Made by a program: the position numbers and the translations under genes
NCBI RefSeq assembly: GCF_007827275.1
Contig: NZ_VISE01000001.1
Location: 3,844,001-3,908,000, forward strand
DNA from: Gillisia sp. Hel_I_86
GTDB lineage: Bacteria; Bacteroidota; Bacteroidia; Flavobacteriales; Flavobacteriaceae
Length of the DNA stretch: 64,000 bases
Direction of reading: 5' to 3'
The notes under the pieces: model-generated
Databases searched by the model: none
What the model saw: the letters and a program-made list of their open reading frames with translations, nothing else
What the model was told of the DNA's origin: nothing
Shown here: positions 25,761-34,660 of the stretch, in pieces
Layout of the letters: the number at the start of each line of letters is the position of its first letter
Position numbering within the stretch: position 1 is the first letter of the stretch

Positions 25761-26759
25761 CTGTATATCCGTAAACATTCCTAATTAGTGGAAATATTCC
25801 TATATTTGATTGAATTTAAATTGATTGGATATGAATATATTTTCTTTCGGAGTTCATTTTACTGATGAGGAGAGCTGCCGCCTACATTTCAAGGAGCAAC
25901 GTGATAAGGAAGGAGTTGTCTGTCATCGCTGTGGGTCAATAGATCATTATTGGCTCAAAAACAAATGGAGTTATCAGTGCAAATCCTGTAAGGCGAGGAT
26001 GTCCTTGCGAAGTGGAACAATTATGGAAAGCTCCAAATTATCTTTTATGAGCTGGTATAAGACCATCTTTCTTTTGAGCACGACAAAGAAAGGTTTTTCC
26101 AGCAAGGAAATACAGCGGCAGCTGGGCCTAAAGCGCTATGAGCCGGTTTGGGCAATGGTGCACAAGTTACGCAAAGCCATGGGGCAGCGAGATGACCGCT
26201 ATACGTTGGAGGGGATGATCGAGATGGATGAAGGTTATTTCACCATTGAGGCAAGCCAAAACGATCACCAAACCCAAAAGGCCGGTCGTGGCAGCAAGAC
26301 CAAATCCAACGTTATGGTTCTGGCCGAGAGCACTGTCTTGGAAGATATAAAAACAGGGAAAGTGGAGCGGCATTGCAGGTATTTTAAGGCAAAAGTCCTT
26401 GACAACCATGAGGCCGGTCAAACCAGCAATATGCTCAAAAGCGCAATTGCTGATGAACACATTATCATCTTTTCCGACCAGAGCACATCCTACGTTGATA
26501 TCGCAGATTACGTAGAGCTACATATTACTGAAAAATCAAGTGAAAAGACCACCAAAGAAACCCTAAAATGGGTACATATAGCTATAAGCAATGCCAAAAG
26601 GAATTTTGTGGGAACCTATCATAAGATCAAGAAAAAATATCTGCAATTATACCTCAATGAGTTTGTATACAAGCTTAATCGGAGGTATTTTGGAGATAAG
26701 TTATTCGATAGGTTAGTAATAGCAAGCATTACAGCGAGTGGACATTAAACGGATATACA
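25761..26759 (+). mobile_element. IS1595-family insertion sequence
   Basis: The ends are TGTATATCCG plus TAAACATTCCTA (from 25762) on the left and, read inward, TGTATATCCGTTTAATGTCC (26740-26759) on the right. They enclose one transposase gene. The flanks are GATCTTTTTT direct repeats. It is intact and flanked by an exact duplication, so the insertion is recent. It sits in the 3' end of the FUSC gene (minus strand) and replaces that gene's last codons. Two shorter elements in this window share its ends. Confidence 0.9.
25831..26748 (+). CDS. IS1595-family transposase (ISXO2-like)
   Basis: 305 residues from the ATG at 25831 (a TTG two codons upstream is possible). The N-terminal zinc ribbon has two CxxC pairs (VCHRCGSIDHYW and YQCKSCKARM). 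The ISXO2-like DDE domain starts at MIEMDEGYFTIE (first Asp), includes IFSDQSTSY (second Asp), and has a late NAKRNFVGTYHKIKKKY segment in place of the terminal acidic residue. The last feature matches the family's DDN/DDH variants. The stop lies in the right inverted repeat, within the same TTAA that now ends the FUSC gene on the other strand. It appears functional. Confidence 0.92.
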   Translation: MNIFSFGVHFTDEESCRLHFKEQRDKEGVVCHRCGSIDHYWLKNKWSYQCKSCKARMSLRSGTIMESSKLSFMSWYKTIFLLSTTKKGFSSKEIQRQLGLKRYEPVWAMVHKLRKAMGQRDDRYTLEGMIEMDEGYFTIEASQNDHQTQKAGRGSKTKSNVMVLAESTVLEDIKTGKVERHCRYFKAKVLDNHEAGQTSNMLKSAIADEHIIIFSDQSTSYVDIADYVELHITEKSSEKTTKETLKWVHIAISNAKRNFVGTYHKIKKKYLQLYLNEFVYKLNRRYFGDKLFDRLVIASITASGH

Positions 26760-28991
26760 GATCTTTTTTATTATTTTTTCGCTCAAGGCATGTAACCATT
26801 TTAGTTGTGAAGAAAGTAGCTGTACTTCTTGTAATTCATCTGTCCCCCCTTTAACTGTTGATACCTTATAGCCCTCTTCAATTTCAGTGAGTTTATTTAA
26901 AGATTCAATACGATGTTCAAAATAATGCTGCGCTTCAATCCTATTGTTGGAATCTAGAATTTTAGCATAGGACTTTTCAGAAATAAGGCCATTTGCAACC
27001 TTTAAATTATGTAAAATTCCATCTACATAACTATTAAAATAAATGGAAGCCTCTGTTGTTGGGTGGTTTTGTATATAGGTTCCCAAAGACGCTAAAGAGG
27101 ATAAAAATGTATGGTTTAGGACCACTACTTCATAGAATTTATCCAAATGCAATTGTTTGGATTTTGGTTCCTGGGTCATTCGTTGGAACGCTGTATTTAA
27201 ATTACCACTTGCTAAAAAAGCAGCTTTTCTAGCCAATTTATAAGTTGTAGGAACGGCACCTTTCTCTTGATAATACTTTTGTATAGCAAACAAATATTCT
27301 TTATTTGCCTTCAAACTCTCCCCTATTACAGAATTAATACTGAAATATTCCCACGATGGCCAAAGTATGGCATTTCCTAAAGCCGCTAACCCGGCCCCAA
27401 TTATAGTATCTATTATTCTATATTGAATTACATTAAGTATATCTGGTTTTAAAAGGGCATAAATAAAAACCACACTCAAAGTAATAAAGGTCGCAGAAGT
27501 TTTGTAATTTCTTTGAACCATAGAAAAGGCCATTATCAAACTAAGTATTGCTAAAATGGCATATACTGTAGTGTCCTGAATTAATAGAACAATACCAGCG
27601 GCTATTGCCCCACCTATTAACGTACCTAAAATACGCTGTTTGGATCGTTGCCTGGTAAGCCCATAATTTGGGCGCATTATCACTACAATGGTAAGCAGGA
27701 TCCAATAGGCATTTTGTAAAGAAAAATAGGCTCCCACAGTAAAACCTACCATTACAACAAGGGCAAGCCTTAACGAATGTTTAAAAATTGCTGACTTTAA
27801 GCTGAAATTTTCACTTAAAATATTGAGGTCATATTCCTGATGGGATATAAAGCGTTGGACATCTATATTTTTCACAAAGCTCAAATCCTTAAAATCTTTG
27901 TTACTTAAGATGTGCTCGACCTTACGGATCTTTTCTACTTGCCTATATTGATAAACATATAAATTCTTCAGCAAAATTGAGCTCTCAAGGGATCCTTTTT
28001 CTTCGGCAGGGGCTACATCTTCAATATGTTTCCTGATTTTTTGGAGACATTCTTCGAGTGTATTATTATTATTTAATCCCTTGGATTGTAATAAAGATTC
28101 AGAAATATGCCGCATCCTAGCTGCCATTTCAAAAGTTAAGGTTTGAAATAATTGCATTTTATATGGATGCTTGGAAAGGATCTCATCCATTTTTTCATAA
28201 TCTACCGGATTGGCCATCGCTAGTTCCAAAATATCTATGAGATGAATAAATATTAGCAATCGTTTACGCTCATAATTTGAGCTTCCAGATGATTTACGAG
28301 AAGAAATTAGTATGTCCCGCAAGGTTTCATGATTCCCATTTAGATCTGCCTGAAGCTCCAACATTTTTTTCTGCAGCGCTAACCTGTTGGAGCTAGCATC
28401 CAATAAGTTCCCTCGAACGTCTAGGTACTGGGAAATGAGATCCAAACCTTGCGATAAAAATTGTTCGGTTTGTGCCTTGGGGTTGATCCTATGCCAGATC
28501 ACCGTTAAAAACAAGTACCAAATTCCGCCCAAACCAATAAAAAATGCACGTTCATAAAATTCCAGCACGTCCGAAATATTGGCAAAACTAAGTACGAGTG
28601 CAAATAATCCTGAAAAACTTATTAAAGAGGCCCTAAAACCATATACAGAAAAATAAGAAAATATAAACATGATAATTCCCAATACAGGAATTGTCAGCCA
28701 AGCTGAAGGATTTAAAAACCCGCCGATCAAACTAGCAAAAACGGCAAATAAAGCAGATAAAAGGATACCGAAATTCTTATTTCGAAAACTACCGGTGACA
28801 TCACTTGGAGAACTTAGCAAGGCCCCAAGTGCCAAGGCAAGGCCTACCTCAAAGTACCCTACATATACACCTACCGCAATAGGGACTATGATTCCAAAGG
28901 CAAGAATTATAGCCTTAGTAAAGTCGGTGCTTTTTAAGAAAAATATAGATTCCTTATAGGACTCATTAAAATTAAACTTCGGGTACTTCAA
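26745..28991 (-). CDS. FUSC-family (YccS/YhfK-like) membrane protein with IS-altered C-terminus
   Basis: A 748-residue protein with two hydrophobic blocks (about 25-165 and 405-540), each with several helices, and soluble helical domains between and after them. The second block contains TVGAYFSLQNAYWILLTIVV and GTLIGGAIAAGIVLLIQD, typical of FUSC aromatic-acid exporters such as AaeB/YccS. The final codons ...KKICISV-stop come from the IS inverted repeat. Reading past the IS, the ancestral end would be ...KKI then TKIDFPKD, with the stop at 25724-25726. The protein thus lost eight residues and gained four, and is probably still functional. Confidence 0.85.
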   Translation of the reverse strand: MKYPKFNFNESYKESIFFLKSTDFTKAIILAFGIIVPIAVGVYVGYFEVGLALALGALLSSPSDVTGSFRNKNFGILLSALFAVFASLIGGFLNPSAWLTIPVLGIIMFIFSYFSVYGFRASLISFSGLFALVLSFANISDVLEFYERAFFIGLGGIWYLFLTVIWHRINPKAQTEQFLSQGLDLISQYLDVRGNLLDASSNRLALQKKMLELQADLNGNHETLRDILISSRKSSGSSNYERKRLLIFIHLIDILELAMANPVDYEKMDEILSKHPYKMQLFQTLTFEMAARMRHISESLLQSKGLNNNNTLEECLQKIRKHIEDVAPAEEKGSLESSILLKNLYVYQYRQVEKIRKVEHILSNKDFKDLSFVKNIDVQRFISHQEYDLNILSENFSLKSAIFKHSLRLALVVMVGFTVGAYFSLQNAYWILLTIVVIMRPNYGLTRQRSKQRILGTLIGGAIAAGIVLLIQDTTVYAILAILSLIMAFSMVQRNYKTSATFITLSVVFIYALLKPDILNVIQYRIIDTIIGAGLAALGNAILWPSWEYFSINSVIGESLKANKEYLFAIQKYYQEKGAVPTTYKLARKAAFLASGNLNTAFQRMTQEPKSKQLHLDKFYEVVVLNHTFLSSLASLGTYIQNHPTTEASIYFNSYVDGILHNLKVANGLISEKSYAKILDSNNRIEAQHYFEHRIESLNKLTEIEEGYKVSTVKGGTDELQEVQLLSSQLKWLHALSEKIIKKICISV

Positions 28992-29165
28992 ATTCTAGTT
29001 TACATCTTGAAATGCAAAGGTAACGGCAAAAGCTGTGACGAGCGTTAAACTTTTCTGAAATTCCCTCGAATTATAGCCCAGAGCACCATGAGGGAAATAA
29101 AATTCAATAATTTTACAAAGAGCTATTTAAAAGCATTAATGGCATTAATCTTATAAATTGAAATA

Positions 29166-30161
29166 ATGAACAAAACAATATATCTAAAGAACCGACCTTC
29201 CGGAACACCTAGCCTCAACGATTTTGAATTTAAGGAAGAAAATAAACCAAGTCCCGACGAGGGAGAGGTGTTATTGAAAAGTAAATATATTTCTGTAGAT
29301 CCCTATTTAAGGGGAAGAATGCGCAGTGGAGAATCGTATATCGAGCCATTTAAAGTTAATGAACCTATAGAATCTGGGATTATCGCTGAAGTTATCTCTT
29401 CAAAAAATCCAAATTTCAAGGAAGGGGATTTTGTTAATGGCATGCTTCAATGGAAAGAGTTTCAAGTTAGTCAAGTTGCAGGTCTAAACAAGGTAGATCC
29501 CAATACAGCACCATTATCTGCATATCTAGGAATATTGGGCTTAACCGGGATTACTGCATATGTAGGATTGGAAAAAATAGGCAAATTAAAAGAAGGAGAA
29601 ACCTTACTGGTTTCTGGAGCTGCAGGAGCTGTTGGTAGTATTGTGGGGCAAATTGGGAAAATAAAAGGCTGTAGAGTGGTTGGAATTGCTGGAACGGATG
29701 AAAAAATCCAAAAGCTTAAAAATGATTTTGGATTTGATGAAGCCATCAATTACAAAACGACAGGGAATATAGGGGAAAGTATAAAAAAAGCATGCCCGCA
29801 AGGAGTGGATGTTTATTTTGACAATGTGGGAGGGGAAATCCTGGATGCAGCATTAGAGAATATCAATAAATTTGGGAGGGTCATTAATTGCGGTGCCATC
29901 TCTCTTTATAATGCCACAGAAACTCCAATGGGGCCAAGGCTTGAAGGCACATTAATTAAGAAAAGTGTATTGATGCAAGGCTTTACCGTAAGGGATTATA
30001 TAAAAGAATTTGGACCTGCAATAAATCAATTAGCTGCTTGGTTACAAGAAGATAAAATCACATATTCCGAAACTATAGTTGAAGGTTTTGAACAAACGCC
30101 ACAAGCCTTTTTGGATCTATTTAAAGGCAAGAACAGTGGTAAAATGATTGTTAAAATATAA
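29166..30161 (+). CDS. NADP-dependent medium-chain reductase (PTGR/CurA-like)
   Basis: A 331-residue MDR-family oxidoreductase without zinc ligands. The N-terminal domain has VDPYLRGRMRSGESYIEPF. The Rossmann fold has LVSGAAGAVGSIVGQIGKIKG, followed by DVYFDNVGGEILDAALE and GKNSGKMIVKI at the C-terminus. This is the pattern of prostaglandin/leukotriene reductases and curcumin reductase CurA, which reduce alpha,beta-unsaturated carbonyls with NADPH. It is monocistronic with its own terminator, and a general detoxification role is likely. Confidence 0.9.
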   Translation: MNKTIYLKNRPSGTPSLNDFEFKEENKPSPDEGEVLLKSKYISVDPYLRGRMRSGESYIEPFKVNEPIESGIIAEVISSKNPNFKEGDFVNGMLQWKEFQVSQVAGLNKVDPNTAPLSAYLGILGLTGITAYVGLEKIGKLKEGETLLVSGAAGAVGSIVGQIGKIKGCRVVGIAGTDEKIQKLKNDFGFDEAINYKTTGNIGESIKKACPQGVDVYFDNVGGEILDAALENINKFGRVINCGAISLYNATETPMGPRLEGTLIKKSVLMQGFTVRDYIKEFGPAINQLAAWLQEDKITYSETIVEGFEQTPQAFLDLFKGKNSGKMIVKI

Positions 30162-30213
30162 ATTAAGCACTCCTGAAGCTTATTAATTCAAGGTTCAGGA
30201 GTTCTTAATTTTT
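30162..30213. terminator. terminator after the MDR reductase
   Basis: ATTAAGCACTCCTGAA (30162-30177) pairs imperfectly with TTCAGGAGTTCTTAAT (30194-30209), followed by T residues. It can serve both this gene and the convergent remnant at 30223. Confidence 0.75.
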
Positions 30214-30222
30214 AAAAGTGTA

Positions 30223-30504
30223 TTAATCCCAAATTGCTGTTCCTTTCATTTTATTCCAAATAGTTTTATCGTCTGCCTTTTTTAGTTTGGAAGCATTTAT
30301 AAACTGAAGGACCAAAGTTCCTTCTGGAACTTCTGGGCTATTTTGTAAGCTGAGTATTATATTTTTATTGATCATTGTATACGATCCTCTCCAAATACTA
30401 TCTGTGAGAAAAATATCGGCATAACCGGTTTCCAAAAAATTAATTTCAGAGTGAGAGTTTATAAAAAAATCAGAGGGTTGCGCATCCAAGCATTCGTTCT
30501 CAAT
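30223..30504 (-). pseudogene. C-terminal remnant of a truncated gene at the island border
   Basis: The open frame (IENECLDAQPSDFFINSHSE... to ...MKGTAIWD) has no ATG, no signal peptide and no obvious ribosome site. It starts right after an in-frame TAA at 30505-30507, where AT-rich island DNA begins. About 93 residues with beta-rich character remain (IFLTDSIWRGSYTMINKNII). The likeliest reading is that arrival of the restriction island removed the N-terminal part. The family is not recognised. A TTG start at 30489 is formally possible. Confidence 0.5.
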
Positions 30505-30615
30505 TTAAAATGAGTTGTGTTTCATACTGAAAAGCCACCACACAGTCAAGCACATTTCATTTTGCTCGTGCCTCACAAAATAAAAATAGCTTGCCTTTTC
30601 CCGCCACCATCCGAA

Positions 30616-30645
30616 TTGGAAATCAAAAAATATTTATTATATTTG
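30616..30645 (+). promoter_or_regulatory. promoter of the restriction-modification operon
   Basis: TTG at 30616-30618, 19 nt, then TATATTTG at 30638-30645. This is the same architecture and spacing as the tRNA-Arg promoter. It lies 34 nt upstream of the XRE gene start. Confidence 0.75.
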
Positions 30646-30659
30646 TCAAATACTGACAA
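30643..30659. promoter_or_regulatory. candidate operator of the XRE control protein
   Basis: TTGTCA (30643-30648) and TGACAA (30654-30659), a perfect 6-bp inverted repeat with a 5-nt spacer. It overlaps the -7 box and the expected start site of the promoter, the position expected for an autorepressor. Confidence 0.6.
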
Positions 30660-30678
30660 GTCTAAATATTCAAGTCAA

Positions 30679-31005
30679 ATGAAACAATCTTTCGGAGAAT
30701 ACATAAGGCATTTACGGACAAAAAATGAACTTACTTTAACCCAACTCGGAGCAAAACTTGATTTGGATTCTGCAAATTTGAGTAAAATTGAAAACGGAAA
30801 AAGAGATTTCGACGAAAAACGTTTAACTCTACTTGCCCAAGTTTTTAATTTGGATTTAGAAGAATTAAAAACAGAATTTTTTGGTGACCTATTTGCTAAA
30901 AAACTTTATGAAAGTAGTTCTTCGACAGACGCACTTATTGTTGCGGAAAAAAAAGTTAAATACCTACGTCAGATTAATGCTAAACAAGAAAGTCTTAAAC
31001 TTTAA
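30679..31005 (+). CDS. XRE-family HTH regulator (control protein of the R-M system)
   Basis: The ATG at 30679 gives 108 residues. A longer frame runs to 30517 but crosses the promoter and reads as non-coding. The HTH is FGEYIRHLRTKNELTLTQLG with LDSANLSKIENGKRDFDEKR (residues about 4-55), followed by a short helical tail. It is 3 nt upstream of the methylase gene. XRE proteins in this position set the timing of methylase and nuclease expression when an R-M system enters a new cell. The palindrome over its promoter fits autoregulation. Confidence 0.85.
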   Translation: MKQSFGEYIRHLRTKNELTLTQLGAKLDLDSANLSKIENGKRDFDEKRLTLLAQVFNLDLEELKTEFFGDLFAKKLYESSSSTDALIVAEKKVKYLRQINAKQESLKL

Positions 31006-31008
31006 AAT

Positions 31009-31923
31009 ATGCCAAACAGTATAAACAAATACCTAAACAAAGTAATTCAAGGCGATTGCCTCGAAGAAATGAAGGAAATTCCAAGTAAGAGCATAGATAT
31101 GATTTTATGCGATTTACCTTATGGAACAACTCAAAATAAATGGGATTCAGTTATAGACCTTGATAAACTTTGGACTGAATATTATAGAATAATTAAAGAC
31201 AACGGAGCAATTGTACTTACTTCCCAGGGTGTTTTTACTGCAAAACTAATATTGAGCAATGAAAAGCATTTCAAGTATAAAATTGTTTGGATAAAATCTA
31301 AAGCAACAAATTTCTTGAATGCTAAAAAACAACCGTTGAGAAAACACGAAGATATTTGCGTTTTTTACAAAAAACAACCAAAATACAATCCTCAAATGAC
31401 AGAAGGAGAAGCTTATGACAAAGGATTCCGAAAAGACCAGCTCACAGGTAGTTACGGAGACTTTAAATCAAATCACGTAAAAAGTAATGGAAACAGATAT
31501 CCAACAGATGTGATTGCATATAAAGAACAATCTATTGAAGATTTTGTCTATGTTAAAACAGCTGAATCTGAAGGAACAGTCTATCATCCAACTCAAAAAC
31601 CAATCGAGTTAGGTAGATATTTAATTAGAACTTTTACCAAGCCTGGAGATGTCATTCTTGATAATGCCTGTGGAAGTGGTAGTTTCTTGCTTTCTGCCAT
31701 TCTTGAAAACAGACAATTTATTGGTATAGAAAAAAATGAAGATGTTTTACTTCATAAAGTAAATGAAGTAGATTACATCCAAGTGTGTACTGATAGAATA
31801 CAAGAAACTTTAAAAAGGAAAGAAGTAGAAAAATCTACCTTGAGATTATTCAATGAACCAATCGCTAAGTATCATACTCTAAATTATAAAACCAAAGTTC
31901 TCAATGGCGAAAGTTACGTATAA
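31009..31923 (+). CDS. site-specific DNA methyltransferase, beta class
   Basis: A 304-residue methylase. The catalytic motif IV DLPYG is at residues 35-39 (MILCDLPYGTTQNKWD), and the AdoMet-binding motif I DNACGSGSF follows at 218-226. Catalytic before AdoMet with the target-recognition region between them is the beta-class order. DLPY implies transfer to adenine N6 or cytosine N4; I favour adenine. It overlaps the next gene by 20 nt. Beside a type IIG-like enzyme it would protect the strand that the fused methylase does not modify. The site is not readable from sequence. Confidence 0.88.
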   Translation: MPNSINKYLNKVIQGDCLEEMKEIPSKSIDMILCDLPYGTTQNKWDSVIDLDKLWTEYYRIIKDNGAIVLTSQGVFTAKLILSNEKHFKYKIVWIKSKATNFLNAKKQPLRKHEDICVFYKKQPKYNPQMTEGEAYDKGFRKDQLTGSYGDFKSNHVKSNGNRYPTDVIAYKEQSIEDFVYVKTAESEGTVYHPTQKPIELGRYLIRTFTKPGDVILDNACGSGSFLLSAILENRQFIGIEKNEDVLLHKVNEVDYIQVCTDRIQETLKRKEVEKSTLRLFNEPIAKYHTLNYKTKVLNGESYV

Positions 31924-34657
31924 CGAAAGAAGTTGGGCTATTGATGTTATTAGTTCAATCGAGGTTTTCTTAGCAAATAAGAGCTGGCATTTTAAAGGAG
32001 CTGGAGGAGAAAGTACTATAAGTAATAACAAGAAAAGTCTATTTCCTGATGTATTATTATTTAAAGACCTTACTAAAGATATAATTGTGCAAGGTTGGGA
32101 GTTAAAAATGCCTGACACTCAAATAAATGATGCAGAACTTATAAGCAACGCAATAAAAAAGGCGAAAATATTAAAAAGAGATAGTTTTCTTTTATGGAAT
32201 GTAAAAAGCGCTGTTTTACATATTAGAAATGGCGATAACTTTGAAATTCACAAAAGTTGGAATGACATAAATATAAATTCTCGTCTTGAAGTAAAACCTA
32301 ACGAACAACTCTGGAAAGATTTATTGTTTGAAATTCTTGCCGACTTAAATGGCTTTTTTGAATCTGGGGAAATTTCAGAAGTCACTTCACAAGAAATATT
32401 ATCAATTGATGAAGTAATTGATGTTGTATTAGAGAATACAACCAATACAGCAGAAACACTAAAAGCCAAAGCGAGAACTACTCGCCTATTAGATGCAGAA
32501 ATCAATCTTTGGTGGAATTCATCTTCAAATGAATATGGCTTTACTTCAAGTCAAACTGAACATAAACTACCTACTTTGGCGATGGTAGTTTTAACAGATT
32601 GGGTTTTCAAAATAATTTTTGCTCATATATTAAAAAAGCATTTTATCGAAGCTAAAGAAATTGAGAACATTGAACGTTCAACTTCTATAGTTGATGCAAT
32701 TGAAATACTAACATCTATTTCCCAAAAATGTAATTTCTGGAATATTTTCAGTCCAAACCTTGGACAGCAATTTATTTCGGAAACAGCTTGGAACGAACTG
32801 ACAGAACTAAATCACTTCCTTTCTACTGTAAATATTGAAGCTATTGAAATCGAAATTCTTCATCAATTACTTCAGAGTACAATTACAACAGCCAAAAGAA
32901 AGGTTGCAGGTCAATTTTCTACACCTAATAAATTAGCAGATTTATTAACTCGCCTAACTATTGATGACAAAACAAAAATAGTAATTGACCCTTGTTGCGG
33001 AACAGGTACAATTATAAAACAAGCCTATGAATTAAAAGAAGAATATGAAATAAATTCGAATGATATTCTTGATACCATTTGGGCTTCGGACAAACATTCG
33101 TTTCCTATTCAACTTTCGACATTGTCAATGGCTAAACCTTCAAATATTGGAAGAATAGTCAACGTTTTTGGTTCTAATGTAATTGAACTAAACCAAGGAG
33201 ATACAATAGAGTTTCAAAATCCAAATAATGGAGAAATAGTAGAAAAGGAATTCCCAATAGTAGATTATGTTGTTTCCAATTTACCATTCATTAAGAGTAA
33301 GGAAATGAAAGTTTTGAATCCACATATAGTGGATATTAACGATTGGATAAAAGAAGAAGCTGAGACAACAGAAACATTAAGTGGCAAAAGCGATATTTTT
33401 GCATACATCCCTTTTTATCTTCATCAATTCTTATCCGAGAATGGTAAAATTGGACTTATATTATCAAATGCTTGGTTGGGAACTGATTATGGCGAAAAAT
33501 TTTTAGAGCTTTTTCAAAAATTCTTCAAAATAGATTTCGTAGTAATCTCTGGAAAGGGAAAATGGTTTAATAATGCAGATGTTGTAACAACAATATTAGT
33601 TGCTTCAAAAAAAGACCCAAAAACACCTACCACAGATGCTAGTGAAATCTCATTTTGTACGTTAAAAGAAGAACTAGAGGAAATTGATGACATAAAGACA
33701 TTGAGCGATAACATAATTGTCAATACAGAATCTGAAAATCTAACCATCAATAGATATTCTGTTGCACAAATAAATTCTTTTGAAGATTTTGGGATTCCTT
33801 GGTCAGGTTATTTTTCTAATCTAAGTTGGGTTGCTAATGTTAAAGATAGATTTATCAATACAAGCGATATTTTCCATTTCACACGAGGAGAAAGACGTGG
33901 ATGGAATCCTATGTTTTATCCTGCGTCAGGGCACAATATCGAGCAAGAATATATCAAGCCAGTCCTTAAGCATTTGAGAGGCACTACAAATCTAGAATGC
34001 GTTTCAAATGCAGAAGCTTTTTGCTGTTCTAGAAGTATTGAAGAATTAGAAAACTTAGGACATAATGGAGCGATAGCTTGGATTAATTCATTTGAAAACC
34101 AACGAAATGGAACTAATAGACCTTTACCTGAAGTATTGGCAAAACCAAATATGTATTGGTATGAAATGTCAACCGAAAATATGGCTGACTTTGTAGCAAA
34201 TGTAAATTATGACAAGAGTCTGTTCATTGCCAAATTTGAAAACCGCTCGTTTATCGACCAAAGAATGATAGGTTTTTCAGTAAAAGACGAGTATCTACAA
34301 GAAAATAAAACATTATACTTAGCACTTCTAAATAGTACTGTAAGTCTATTTTTGATTGAAAGTTTTGGTTTTGGTCGTGGTTTAGGAGCATTAGATTTAA
34401 GAGCAACCAAATTCGAAAGAGATTTTAAAATTTTGAATCCAAATATTTTGACCGATGAACAAAAGTTACAAATTGTTGAATTGTTTAGACCTATGATGCA
34501 AAGAAACAGATTGCCACTTGAACAGGAATTAGAATCAGCAGACAGAATCGCTTTTGAAAATGCTTTAATGGGAATATATGGTATTTCAGAATATTATGAA
34601 CCTATTAAAAATTCTTTAAAGCAATTGTATCGAATTCGTTTTGCAGTAAAAGACTAG
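31904..34657 (+). CDS. type IIG-like restriction-modification enzyme (PD-ExK nuclease fused to N6-adenine methylase)
   Basis: A 917-residue protein. The N-terminal nuclease has PD at 48-49 (LFPDVLLF) and ExK at 66-68 (QGWELKMP), the PD-(D/E)xK layout. A helical linker follows, then a gamma-class methylase with motif I DPCCGTGT from residue 362 and motif IV NLPF at 459-462, where NPPF/NPPY is usual. The C-terminal 280 residues are probably the target-recognition domain. This matches single-chain enzymes such as MmeI in length and order. The NLPF variant (P to L) occurs in some active adenine methylases but deserves a check. Both the upstream methylase overlap and the downstream RAMA gene 3 nt away indicate one transcript. 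Confidence 0.85.
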   Translation: MAKVTYNERSWAIDVISSIEVFLANKSWHFKGAGGESTISNNKKSLFPDVLLFKDLTKDIIVQGWELKMPDTQINDAELISNAIKKAKILKRDSFLLWNVKSAVLHIRNGDNFEIHKSWNDININSRLEVKPNEQLWKDLLFEILADLNGFFESGEISEVTSQEILSIDEVIDVVLENTTNTAETLKAKARTTRLLDAEINLWWNSSSNEYGFTSSQTEHKLPTLAMVVLTDWVFKIIFAHILKKHFIEAKEIENIERSTSIVDAIEILTSISQKCNFWNIFSPNLGQQFISETAWNELTELNHFLSTVNIEAIEIEILHQLLQSTITTAKRKVAGQFSTPNKLADLLTRLTIDDKTKIVIDPCCGTGTIIKQAYELKEEYEINSNDILDTIWASDKHSFPIQLSTLSMAKPSNIGRIVNVFGSNVIELNQGDTIEFQNPNNGEIVEKEFPIVDYVVSNLPFIKSKEMKVLNPHIVDINDWIKEEAETTETLSGKSDIFAYIPFYLHQFLSENGKIGLILSNAWLGTDYGEKFLELFQKFFKIDFVVISGKGKWFNNADVVTTILVASKKDPKTPTTDASEISFCTLKEELEEIDDIKTLSDNIIVNTESENLTINRYSVAQINSFEDFGIPWSGYFSNLSWVANVKDRFINTSDIFHFTRGERRGWNPMFYPASGHNIEQEYIKPVLKHLRGTTNLECVSNAEAFCCSRSIEELENLGHNGAIAWINSFENQRNGTNRPLPEVLAKPNMYWYEMSTENMADFVANVNYDKSLFIAKFENRSFIDQRMIGFSVKDEYLQENKTLYLALLNSTVSLFLIESFGFGRGLGALDLRATKFERDFKILNPNILTDEQKLQIVELFRPMMQRNRLPLEQELESADRIAFENALMGIYGISEYYEPIKNSLKQLYRIRFAVKD

Positions 34658-34660
34658 AAT

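Noticed and set aside
30517-30678. Longer N-terminus for the XRE regulator
   Set aside because: It would cross a full promoter and operator, and the predicted residues do not look like an HTH protein start. The ATG at 30679 gives a normal XRE protein.
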